NCBI RefSeq assembly: GCF_022810305.1
Contig: NZ_JALGQH010000044.1
Coordinates: forward strand, 1-40,276
DNA: 40,276 nt
From: Rhodococcus sp. ARC_M6
Lineage (GTDB): Bacteria > Actinomycetota > Actinomycetes > Mycobacteriales > Mycobacteriaceae
Reading direction: 5' to 3'
Made by a program: the position numbers and the translations under genes. Below the pieces are notes generated by a model, which made no database searches, was not told the origin of the DNA, and saw nothing but the letters and a program-made list of their open reading frames with translations. How positions within the stretch are numbered: the first letter of the stretch is position 1; the number at the start of each line of letters is the position of its first letter. Below are positions 33,969 through 40,276 of the stretch, piece after piece.

Positions 33969-35441
33969 GTGACCGACATCGGATATCTGGCTTGGGATCT
34001 GGCGAAAGAGCATGGCAACGCGCCCTGCGTTCGTGACGACCAGGTCGAACTCACGTACATCGAGTTTGCAGAACGTACGGAAGCCGTTGCAGCGCAACTG
34101 GCAGGCGAGGGTATCGGTGCGGGTGACGTTGTCGCGATCATGCTTCCCAATCGGGTTGAATTGCTGATTGCGATCATGGCCGCCTGGCGCCTCGGTGCCG
34201 CCGCAACTCCCGTCAATCCGATGTACACTGCCAACGAGGCGGACTACCAGATCTCGGATTCCGGTGCTCGACTGGTGATTACAGGTGGGCCGGATGCGCC
34301 GAACGGTGGTTGTCCGACGCTCTGTGTCGACGACCTCGCGGAGAGCTCACCCGATCTGGCCCTGCCCGGCATCGAGTTGACTGCAGATGATCTCGCGCTC
34401 CTGATCTACACCAGTGGATCCACCGGCAGGCCCAAGGGCGTCATGCTCACACATGCCAACCTTCAGTTCATGGCGTCGTCGATGGGGCAGAGCATCGGCG
34501 TCACCGGTGCAGATCACTGCCTCCTCATCCTCCCTCTCTTCCACGTCAATGCCATTTGTGTGAGCGTCCTGACGCCATTGATTGTGGGCGGGCAGGTGAG
34601 TATCACCGGGAAGTTCTCGGTATCAAGGTTCTTCGACGACGTTGCGCGATTGCGTCCGACGTATTTCTCCGCTGTCCCGGCGATCTACGCCATGTTGACG
34701 TCGCAGTCCGAGGATGCGTCGATCGATACATCCTCGCTGAGGTTCGCCGTGTGCGGCGCTGCCCCGATCAGCAAGGAACTTCTCGAACGGGCCGAGGCGC
34801 GATTCGGTTTCGAGATCGTCGAGGGTTACGGGCTCACCGAGGGAACCTGCGCGTCGGCGTGCAACCCCGTCGGCGGAATACGGAAACTCGGAACCGTCGG
34901 CCCGTCGTTGCCCGGGCAGAAGATCGAGATCCTTTCTGAGGATGGAACTTTCGCTCCCATCGGTGTACGCGGCGAAGTAGTCATCAAGGGCGGAAACGTC
35001 ATGCATGGGTACCTGAACAGGCCTGATGAAACGGCGAAGACGGTTGTGGACGGTTGGCTGCACACCGGCGACGTCGGAGTGCTGGACGAGGACGGCTATC
35101 TCACTCTGGTTGACCGCATCAAGGACATGATCATCCGCGGGGGAGAGAACATCTACCCCAAGGAGATTGAAAACTCGCTCGCCACACATCCTTCCGTGCT
35201 GGAGGCTGCCGTCATCGGTGCTCCACACGATGTCTACGGAGAGGTTCCCATCGCCTATGTCGTTGCCTATCCAGATGCCCCCGTCACCGAAGACGAATTG
35301 CTCGACCATGTCACGGCCTTGCTTACCCGAGTGAAGGTGCCAGTGGCGATTTATGTTGTCGATGCGCTACCCCGAAACCCGGTGGGAAAGGTCGACAAAC
35401 CTGGAATGAGACGAGCCTTGAGCGCCACTCCCGCTCGCTAG
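33969..35441 (+). CDS. Acyl-CoA ligase (AMP-binding), FadD type
   Basis: This 490-residue ANL-superfamily ligase has P-loop YTSGSTGRPKG (147-157), EGYGLTEGTC (A5), HTGDVGVLDEDGYL (A7), DRIKDMIIRGGENIYPKEIE (A8), and catalytic Lys474 in NPVGKVDKPG. It activates a carboxylic acid to its CoA thioester. Compared with the AlkK-type ligase at 3444-5066 it is shorter and closer to the general medium/long-chain group. It starts at GTG 33969; AAAGGAAAGG lies 11 bases upstream, so a CTG at 33960 is a less usual alternative. DUF3556 follows after 86 bp, suggesting it supplies an activated acyl chain to the downstream lipid genes. Confidence 0.9.
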   Translation: MTDIGYLAWDLAKEHGNAPCVRDDQVELTYIEFAERTEAVAAQLAGEGIGAGDVVAIMLPNRVELLIAIMAAWRLGAAATPVNPMYTANEADYQISDSGARLVITGGPDAPNGGCPTLCVDDLAESSPDLALPGIELTADDLALLIYTSGSTGRPKGVMLTHANLQFMASSMGQSIGVTGADHCLLILPLFHVNAICVSVLTPLIVGGQVSITGKFSVSRFFDDVARLRPTYFSAVPAIYAMLTSQSEDASIDTSSLRFAVCGAAPISKELLERAEARFGFEIVEGYGLTEGTCASACNPVGGIRKLGTVGPSLPGQKIEILSEDGTFAPIGVRGEVVIKGGNVMHGYLNRPDETAKTVVDGWLHTGDVGVLDEDGYLTLVDRIKDMIIRGGENIYPKEIENSLATHPSVLEAAVIGAPHDVYGEVPIAYVVAYPDAPVTEDELLDHVTALLTRVKVPVAIYVVDALPRNPVGKVDKPGMRRALSATPAR

Positions 35442-35465
35442 CAGTCTTTTCCGCGCCAGCGCAAT

Positions 35466-35488
35466 AACTCGACTGCATACGTCGAGTT
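35466..35488. promoter_or_regulatory. Dyad before the DUF3556 operon
   Basis: AACTCGAC and GTCGAGTT form a perfect 8-bp inverted repeat with a 7-bp centre, starting 24 bp after the acyl-CoA ligase stop and ending 39 bp before the DUF3556 ATG. It could be an operator for an internal promoter, perhaps of the PucR-like regulator at the operon end, or a hairpin separating the ligase from the rest. Confidence 0.55.
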
Positions 35489-35527
35489 GATCTGTCATGC
35501 CTACTTCTCGTATTTCAGGAGCACATC

Positions 35528-37372
35528 ATGGGATTCAAAGAAGGAAACTTCCCTCCCGTCGACCCCGCCACATTCATGGACAAGCCTTTCCTCGAGCGAC
35601 TGCGTGACATGTCCACACACTGGGTGGATCACGGGTTCGGCACGCCGAAGATGGTTCACACCGTCTATATCATGAAGCTGCTCTTCCTCTATCTCATCGC
35701 CGGAACCGCAATTGCGACACTGACTTCGGGTCTCTCTTGGGTAGATCCGGCGTCATGGTGGAATCAGCCCATCGTTTACCAGAAGCTCATTCTGTGGACG
35801 ATGATGCTCGAAATGCTCGGCCTGGCAGGCTCGTGGGGTCCGCTGGCCGGCCACTTCAAGCCGATGACGGGTGGCGTTCTTTACTGGATTCGCCCCGGAA
35901 CAATTCGCTTGCCACCGTGGCCGGGCAAAGTTCCGCTCACCTCCGGCGATACCCGCACGGTCTTCGATGTTGCCATCTATGTCGCTGCGGTTGTCAATCT
36001 TCTTGTTGCGGGAGTGCTTCCGGGTGTTCACACGACCGGCGTCGATGCCGCCATTGCAGATAACGCCGGCCTGGTACGTCCTGCCGTGCTGTACTCGTTT
36101 CTGGCGCTGATGCTGATTCTCGGTTTGCGCGACAAGGTTCCGTTCATCGCCGCTCGCAGCGAGCAGTACCTCCCCGCGATCATCTTCTTCACGTTCCTTC
36201 CGTTCGTGGACATGATCCTGGCACTCAAATTGCTGATCGTCATGGTGTGGATCGGTGCCGGTATCTCGAAGTTCGGTCGCCACTTCTCGCTGGTGGTACC
36301 GCCGATGATCAGCAATACGCCGTGGATTCCGTCAAAGAAGATCAAGCGTGCGCACTACCGTAATTTCCCCGAGGATCTTCGCCCCTCTCGCCTGGGCGGC
36401 GGCGTCGCACACGTGGCCGGAACGATGGTCGAGATCGTCACTCCGTTGATCTTGCTGTTCTCCACCAACAAAACACTCACAATCCTTGCCGTTCTCCTCA
36501 TGGTCGGATTCCACCTCTTTATCGCGTCGACCTTCCCGTTGGCAGTGCCCCTGGAATGGAATCTGTTGTTCGCCTACGCCGCGGTATTCCTCTTCCTCGG
36601 CTTCCCGGCGTGGGACGGCTACGGCATCGGAGCAATGTCGTCGCCTTGGATCACGGCGGGAATTGTTGCAGCACTGGCATTTTTCCCGATCCTGGGCAAT
36701 CTGCGACCCGATTTGGTCTCGTTCCTTCCGTCGATGCGCCAGTACGCGGGGAACTGGGCATCGGCTACGTGGGCCTTTGCTCCGGGTGCTGAAGCCAAGA
36801 TCGACGAGAACATCAAGCGGCCGTCGCAGGACACACGCAAGCAGTTGATGACGATGTACCCCGAGGACGTCTCGGACGTCGTGCTCCATCAACTGCTGGG
36901 TTGGCGTTCGATGCACAGCCAGGGGCGTGCGCTGTTTTCCCTGATGATCCGACACCTCGGTGAGGACATCAATACGTACTCCCTGCGTGAGGCCGAATTC
37001 AGTTGCAACTCCATCGTTGCGTTCAACTTCGGCGACGGCCACCTTCACGACGAGAAACTGATTGCCGCGATCCAGCGTCGGTGCAACTTTGCCCCCGGAG
37101 AGTTCCTGGTGACCTGGATCGAATCACAGCCCATTCACAAGGCGACACAGGAGTACAAGGTGATCGACGCGGCCCTAGGCGTCATCGAACGAGGCACTTT
37201 CAAGGTTGCCGACGCAGTTGCCGAGCAGCCGTGGTTGCCGAATGGGCCCATTCCCTTCGATGTTGCGTGGACACTGGACGTACGCGCCGATCGGGCGGTG
37301 ACGGATCCGAACATTGTCACCGAACCGAAGATGCGTACCAAGGAAGTAAGCAACCGAGAGGTGAGTCAGTGA
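35528..37372 (+). CDS. DUF3556 membrane protein
   Basis: This 614-residue protein matches the actinobacterial DUF3556 family. Residues 1-40 are soluble (GFKEGNFPPVDPATFMDKPF). About 45-410 hold roughly eight to ten membrane segments, with conserved aromatic and basic loops (FKPMTGGVLYWIRPGTIRLP, GAGISKFGRHFSLVVPPMIS, FPLAVPLEWNLLFAYAAVFL). The last 190 residues are soluble, with HLHDEKLIAAIQRRCNFAPG. The function is unknown; the membrane core is loosely like HTTM-type enzymes, so a membrane-embedded lipid-modifying role is possible. ATG 35528 has AGGAG six bases upstream. Its stop overlaps the GTG of the flavoprotein gene (GTGA), implying tight coupling, and it follows an acyl-CoA ligase. Confidence 0.85.
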   Translation: MGFKEGNFPPVDPATFMDKPFLERLRDMSTHWVDHGFGTPKMVHTVYIMKLLFLYLIAGTAIATLTSGLSWVDPASWWNQPIVYQKLILWTMMLEMLGLAGSWGPLAGHFKPMTGGVLYWIRPGTIRLPPWPGKVPLTSGDTRTVFDVAIYVAAVVNLLVAGVLPGVHTTGVDAAIADNAGLVRPAVLYSFLALMLILGLRDKVPFIAARSEQYLPAIIFFTFLPFVDMILALKLLIVMVWIGAGISKFGRHFSLVVPPMISNTPWIPSKKIKRAHYRNFPEDLRPSRLGGGVAHVAGTMVEIVTPLILLFSTNKTLTILAVLLMVGFHLFIASTFPLAVPLEWNLLFAYAAVFLFLGFPAWDGYGIGAMSSPWITAGIVAALAFFPILGNLRPDLVSFLPSMRQYAGNWASATWAFAPGAEAKIDENIKRPSQDTRKQLMTMYPEDVSDVVLHQLLGWRSMHSQGRALFSLMIRHLGEDINTYSLREAEFSCNSIVAFNFGDGHLHDEKLIAAIQRRCNFAPGEFLVTWIESQPIHKATQEYKVIDAALGVIERGTFKVADAVAEQPWLPNGPIPFDVAWTLDVRADRAVTDPNIVTEPKMRTKEVSNREVSQ

Positions 37373-38802
37373 CCAAAGCCGTAGTTGTCGGCAGCGGGCC
37401 GAACGGGCTCGCTGCCGCGGTACACCTTGCACGGAGTGGCGTCGACGTGCAGGTGCTCGAGGCTGCCGATCAGATCGGCGGGGGTACCCGATCCGGTGCG
37501 ATCGACGTCCCCGGATTGATCCATGATCATTGCTCGGCATTTCACCCGATGGGTATCGGTTCGCCGTACCTGTCCAAGCTGGACCTCGAGCGATACGGGT
37601 TGAACTGGCGCTGGGCCGAAGCCGATTGTGCGCATCCGCTGGACAACGGCGATGCGGGCGTTCTGTACCGCTCACTCGAGCAGACGGCGGCGGAGCTCGG
37701 CGCAGATGGTCAGAGATGGCATCGCATGTTCAACGACCTGTCGACGGGTTTCGACGCCTTGGCTTCGGACCTGATGCGTCCGATTTTCAACATTCCGCGG
37801 CATCCGTTGCGGCTGGCGGCTTTTGGTCCGCGGGCACTGCTGCCCGCCACGGTCACTGCCAAGCTGTGGAAGACGGAGAAGGGTCGAGCGCTGTTCGGTG
37901 GGGTTGCAGCACACGCGTATTACCGACTGAACCGGCCGGCGACGTCGGCCGTGGGTTTGATGATTGTCGGCGCCGGTCATCGCTACGGCTGGCCGGTGGC
38001 AGAGGGCGGGTCCCGATCGATCACCGACGCGATGTCGGCGATGCTCCTCGATCACGGCGGAAAGATCGATACCGGGGTGCGGGTACGTAGCGACCAGGAT
38101 CTTCCGGATGCGGATGTTGTTCTGCTGGATGTGAATCCGAGTGGAGCGCTCGAGATTCTGGGTAATCGGCTCCCGTCGCGGGTGGTGAAGGCGTATCGAA
38201 AATTCAAGCAAGCGCCCGGCGCGTTCAAGGTCGACTTCGCGATCGAAGGTCACGTTCCGTGGACCAATTCCGATTGTGGACGTGCCGGAACAGTCCACTT
38301 GGCAGGCGGTTTCGAGGAGATCGTGGCGGGTGAGCGTGAGACGAATTCGGGCCGCATGCCGGAGCGGCCGTTCGTTCTGATCGGTCAGCAGTACCTGGCA
38401 GATCCCACCCGCTCGTCCGGAAACATCCACCCGCTGTATGCCTACGCTCATGTGCCGCATGGATATTCCGGGGACGCAACGGAAGCTATTATTCGTCAGA
38501 TCGAACGTTTTGCTCCGGGATTTCGCGAACAGATCATCGCTACGTCAAGCCGCAGTACTGCCGACCTGGCGCGAGACAATCCGAATCAGATTGGCGGCGA
38601 TATTATCGGCGGCGCCAATTCCGAACTGCAAGTGGTAATGCGCCCGCGTATCGCCGTCGATCCGTACAGTACGGGAATCGCGGGCACCTACCTGTGCTCG
38701 GCGTCGACGCCACCCGGCGCCGGCGCACACGGAATGTGTGGGTACAACGCGGCGGAGTCGGCGCTGAAGTACCTACGACGGCAGGGCGCGGAGGTTTTGT
38801 GA
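37369..38802 (+). CDS. PYROXD2-like/phytoene-desaturase-family flavoprotein
   Basis: This 477-residue FAD enzyme starts VTKAVVVGSGPNGLAAAVHL, the dinucleotide-binding motif of the phytoene desaturase/carotenoid isomerase superfamily; EAADQIGGGTRSG continues it. The C terminus, STPPGAGAHGMCGYNAAESA, is the second FAD motif in the form seen in PYROXD2-like proteins rather than true carotenoid desaturases. No carotenoid genes are nearby, so the substrate is more likely an acyl or membrane lipid. GTG 37369 overlaps the DUF3556 stop, with GAGAGG seven bases upstream; the frame is open further upstream inside DUF3556 but is not real coding there. Its own stop overlaps the next GTG (GTGA). Confidence 0.87.
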   Translation: MTKAVVVGSGPNGLAAAVHLARSGVDVQVLEAADQIGGGTRSGAIDVPGLIHDHCSAFHPMGIGSPYLSKLDLERYGLNWRWAEADCAHPLDNGDAGVLYRSLEQTAAELGADGQRWHRMFNDLSTGFDALASDLMRPIFNIPRHPLRLAAFGPRALLPATVTAKLWKTEKGRALFGGVAAHAYYRLNRPATSAVGLMIVGAGHRYGWPVAEGGSRSITDAMSAMLLDHGGKIDTGVRVRSDQDLPDADVVLLDVNPSGALEILGNRLPSRVVKAYRKFKQAPGAFKVDFAIEGHVPWTNSDCGRAGTVHLAGGFEEIVAGERETNSGRMPERPFVLIGQQYLADPTRSSGNIHPLYAYAHVPHGYSGDATEAIIRQIERFAPGFREQIIATSSRSTADLARDNPNQIGGDIIGGANSELQVVMRPRIAVDPYSTGIAGTYLCSASTPPGAGAHGMCGYNAAESALKYLRRQGAEVL

Positions 38803-40121
38803 GCAGTCCCTCGAACAAGGATCGAGGTGCCGGTGCGAGACGGCGCCTCGCCCGGGTGCCTGCTGCTGCGGAGCCGGAAGTACTTGCCGTGGTCGCGGAA
38901 TTGGCTCGACACCTCGACGCGCGCAGTGCTGACATTGCCCGCGAGATGGCAGTCATGATGGCGCACGAGATCGATCAACTGGACGACGACGCCAACCTGA
39001 TCGAAATGCTCGAAGCCAGCGTTCAGGGAAACGTCACGACGATCATTCACGTATTGGCCAATGACATTCCGATCGATCATCTGCAACCGACTACCGCTGC
39101 AGTTGAATACGCTCTGCGCCTCGCCCAGCGAGATGTTCCATCCAACTCGTTGGTTCGTGCCTATCACATGGGCCAGGGTGATCTGATGCGCATCTGTCAC
39201 GATGAGGTCAGCGCCCTCGACATCTCGGCGCGGCTCACTCTTTCAGTGTTGAAACATGTTTCGGATGTTGTGTACAGCTATATCGACTGGATCACGCTCT
39301 ACGTCTTCGATGCCTACGAGCAGGAGCGGAGTCGGTGGATCAACGCGCAGGGCAACCTGCACTCGGCGGCGATCCATGCTCTCCTCTCCGGAATTGGTGG
39401 GGACGCTGCAGCTTTCGAGTCCGAAACCGGATATCGACTCGAACAGAATCATCTGGCCGTAGTTGCCTGGTCGACCTCGGACGCGGATGTATTGGGATTC
39501 AATGCCCTCGATCGCCTGGTGCGTGATCTCGGTGCCTCTGCCAGTGCAGACAAACCGGTAATTGTGACTGCCATCGACCGCCGCACGGTGTGGGCGTGGC
39601 TGCCTTTCGGTCGACGAATCCCGGTGCCGGATCTCGAAACGCTGGCCGCGTCCGTGCCCCTCGACAGTGGTACTCGGGTAGCCATCGGCCTCCCAGGCTC
39701 GGGAGTCGACGGATTCAAACGCTCTCACCAGCAGGCGCGCGCCGCGTATTCGGTTGCTGCGGTGCCTGATACGCCGCCTCGTCCGGTCGTGAGTTTCGGA
39801 GATCGCGGTGTCGCGGTTGTGTCACTTCTGTCGGAAGATCTCGAGTCGACAAGATCTTGGGTGTGGGAAGTGCTGGGTCCGCTGGCTGACGACACGTCGT
39901 CGGCCGCAATCCTGCGTACGACGTTGAGCGTCTACTTCGCCCACGGTGAAAGTCATCTGCATACCGCCAATTATATGAATCTGCACCGTAATACGGTGAA
40001 ATACCGCATCAACAAAGCGCTGTCAGACCCAGTGACGGCCGGTCGGGACAAGCTGGATCTGGCCTTGGCTCTGCAGGTGTGCGAATTGTTGGGTAGATCG
40101 GTACTGCGTCCATCGACTTGA
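38799..40121 (+). CDS. PucR/CdaR-like transcriptional regulator
   Basis: This 440-residue regulator has a helical N-terminal domain (about 1-170: LARHLDARSADIAREMAVMM, RAYHMGQGDLMRICHDEVSA), a middle GGDEF-like domain (about 200-330), and the PucR-type C-terminal HTH YFAHGESHLHTANYMNLHRN then TVKYRINKAL. It resembles CdaR/PucR activators, often of degradation operons. The start GTG 38799 overlaps the flavoprotein stop and has GGAGG four bases upstream; it is the last gene of the DUF3556 operon, so self- and operon regulation is likely, perhaps through the dyad at 35466-35488. The insertion sequence starts 28 bp after its stop and leaves the gene intact. Confidence 0.88.
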   Translation: MSSPSNKDRGAGARRRLARVPAAAEPEVLAVVAELARHLDARSADIAREMAVMMAHEIDQLDDDANLIEMLEASVQGNVTTIIHVLANDIPIDHLQPTTAAVEYALRLAQRDVPSNSLVRAYHMGQGDLMRICHDEVSALDISARLTLSVLKHVSDVVYSYIDWITLYVFDAYEQERSRWINAQGNLHSAAIHALLSGIGGDAAAFESETGYRLEQNHLAVVAWSTSDADVLGFNALDRLVRDLGASASADKPVIVTAIDRRTVWAWLPFGRRIPVPDLETLAASVPLDSGTRVAIGLPGSGVDGFKRSHQQARAAYSVAAVPDTPPRPVVSFGDRGVAVVSLLSEDLESTRSWVWEVLGPLADDTSSAAILRTTLSVYFAHGESHLHTANYMNLHRNTVKYRINKALSDPVTAGRDKLDLALALQVCELLGRSVLRPST

Positions 40122-40149
40122 GATGTGTGGGAAAACCCCGCGGCCGATC

Positions 40150-40276
40150 TGAACTGGTCCCCGGAAGTTGGACTGGCCAAATAAGAGCCTAAGCCACCAG
40201 GGCTTGAACCCGGTATTGCACCGGGCTCAGGCCCTGGAGCTTTGTGGAGATGCGTTCATGGTTGTACCAGTGGATG
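40150..40276 (-). mobile_element. End of an IS3-family insertion sequence
   Basis: From about 40150 the sequence TGAACTGGTCCCCGGAAG is a typical IS3/IS150-group terminal inverted repeat (TG start, CCCC, AGTTGGAC block), followed by the 3' end of the transposase on the minus strand. The other end is outside the window, so completeness, the target duplication and activity cannot be judged. Confidence 0.8.
40189..40276 (-). CDS. IS3-family transposase OrfB, C-terminal fragment
   Basis: Only the last 28 codons are present. They read IHWYNHERISTKLQGLSPVQ then YRVQALVA and a TAG stop (40189-40191). The WYNHERI...LQGLSPVQYR pattern is the C-terminal end of the rve integrase core of IS3-family (IS150-group) transposases. 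The gene continues beyond the right edge of the window, where OrfA and the -1 frameshift that usually fuses the two should lie. It is read towards the PucR-like gene. Confidence 0.88.
   Translation of the reverse strand, partial: IHWYNHERISTKLQGLSPVQYRVQALVA

Noticed and set aside
37003..37368. Upstream extension of the flavoprotein frame
   Set aside because: It lies inside the DUF3556 gene, and the FAD motif begins exactly at the overlapping GTG with a good ribosome site.

Overview
The window looks like chromosomal DNA of a mycolic-acid-containing actinobacterium, most likely a Rhodococcus of the erythropolis group. This is inferred from the moderately high GC content, frequent GTG starts, 4-base GTGA/ATGA gene overlaps, a leaderless promoter, many acyl-CoA genes, an EspC/YbaB/lipoprotein group of the kind found near type VII secretion loci, and DUF3556, DUF2252 and ANTAR proteins. 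No database search was possible.

Layout: (1) 1-106 is the start of a Tat-exported protein read leftwards. It faces a 658-bp AT-rich control region with several dyads. (2) 765-3389 is a beta-oxidation-type operon: thiolase, short-chain 3-hydroxyacyl-CoA dehydrogenase and a KstR2-like TetR repressor. It ends at a perfect 18-bp hairpin shared with a convergent AlkK-type acyl-CoA ligase (3444-5066). (3) 5164-12189 is read leftwards and holds dihydroxyacetone kinase, threonine aldolase and a sulfur-detoxification operon. That operon is a CstB-like persulfide dioxygenase-rhodanese, a 50-residue Cys-rich microprotein and a TauE exporter, behind a CsoR/CstR-type operator. A DUF2252 protein and a small hypothetical protein lie upstream of it. 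(4) 12254-16467 is a two-module Lrp/AsnC regulator divergent from a YtcJ-like amidohydrolase and an MHS-type MFS transporter, probably a regulated uptake-and-hydrolysis pair.

(5) 16539-25678 is a mosaic of housekeeping and stress genes: an ANTAR protein, a secreted alpha/beta hydrolase with no conventional start, a uridine-kinase-like P-loop kinase, a leaderless acetate CoA-transferase, a PucR-type regulator, a TerC membrane protein, and a LysR regulator divergent from a type II NADH dehydrogenase. (6) 25754-30882 is a leftward cassette related to type VII secretion. It has an EspC/DUF2580-like protein, a large WXG-like/TPR-type protein and a lipoprotein, coupled by 4-base overlaps, and is followed by a decayed paralogue of the large gene. 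A YbaB/EbfC-like gene is divergent. The large gene is broken at a run of seven G; removing one G restores 811 codons and the stop/start overlap with the lipoprotein.

(7) 30901-33854 holds a ClC antiporter and a LysE exporter divergent from its LysG/ArgP-type regulator, with a perfect dyad between them. (8) 33969-40121 is a probable lipid operon of unknown product: acyl-CoA ligase, DUF3556 membrane protein, PYROXD2-like flavoprotein and PucR-like regulator, the last three joined by GTGA overlaps. (9) From about 40150 the window runs into an IS3-family insertion sequence read leftwards.

The best candidates for undescribed biology are the Cys-rich microprotein in the persulfide operon, the T7SS-linked cassette with its homopolymer frameshift and decayed copy, and the acyl-CoA ligase/DUF3556/flavoprotein/PucR locus.
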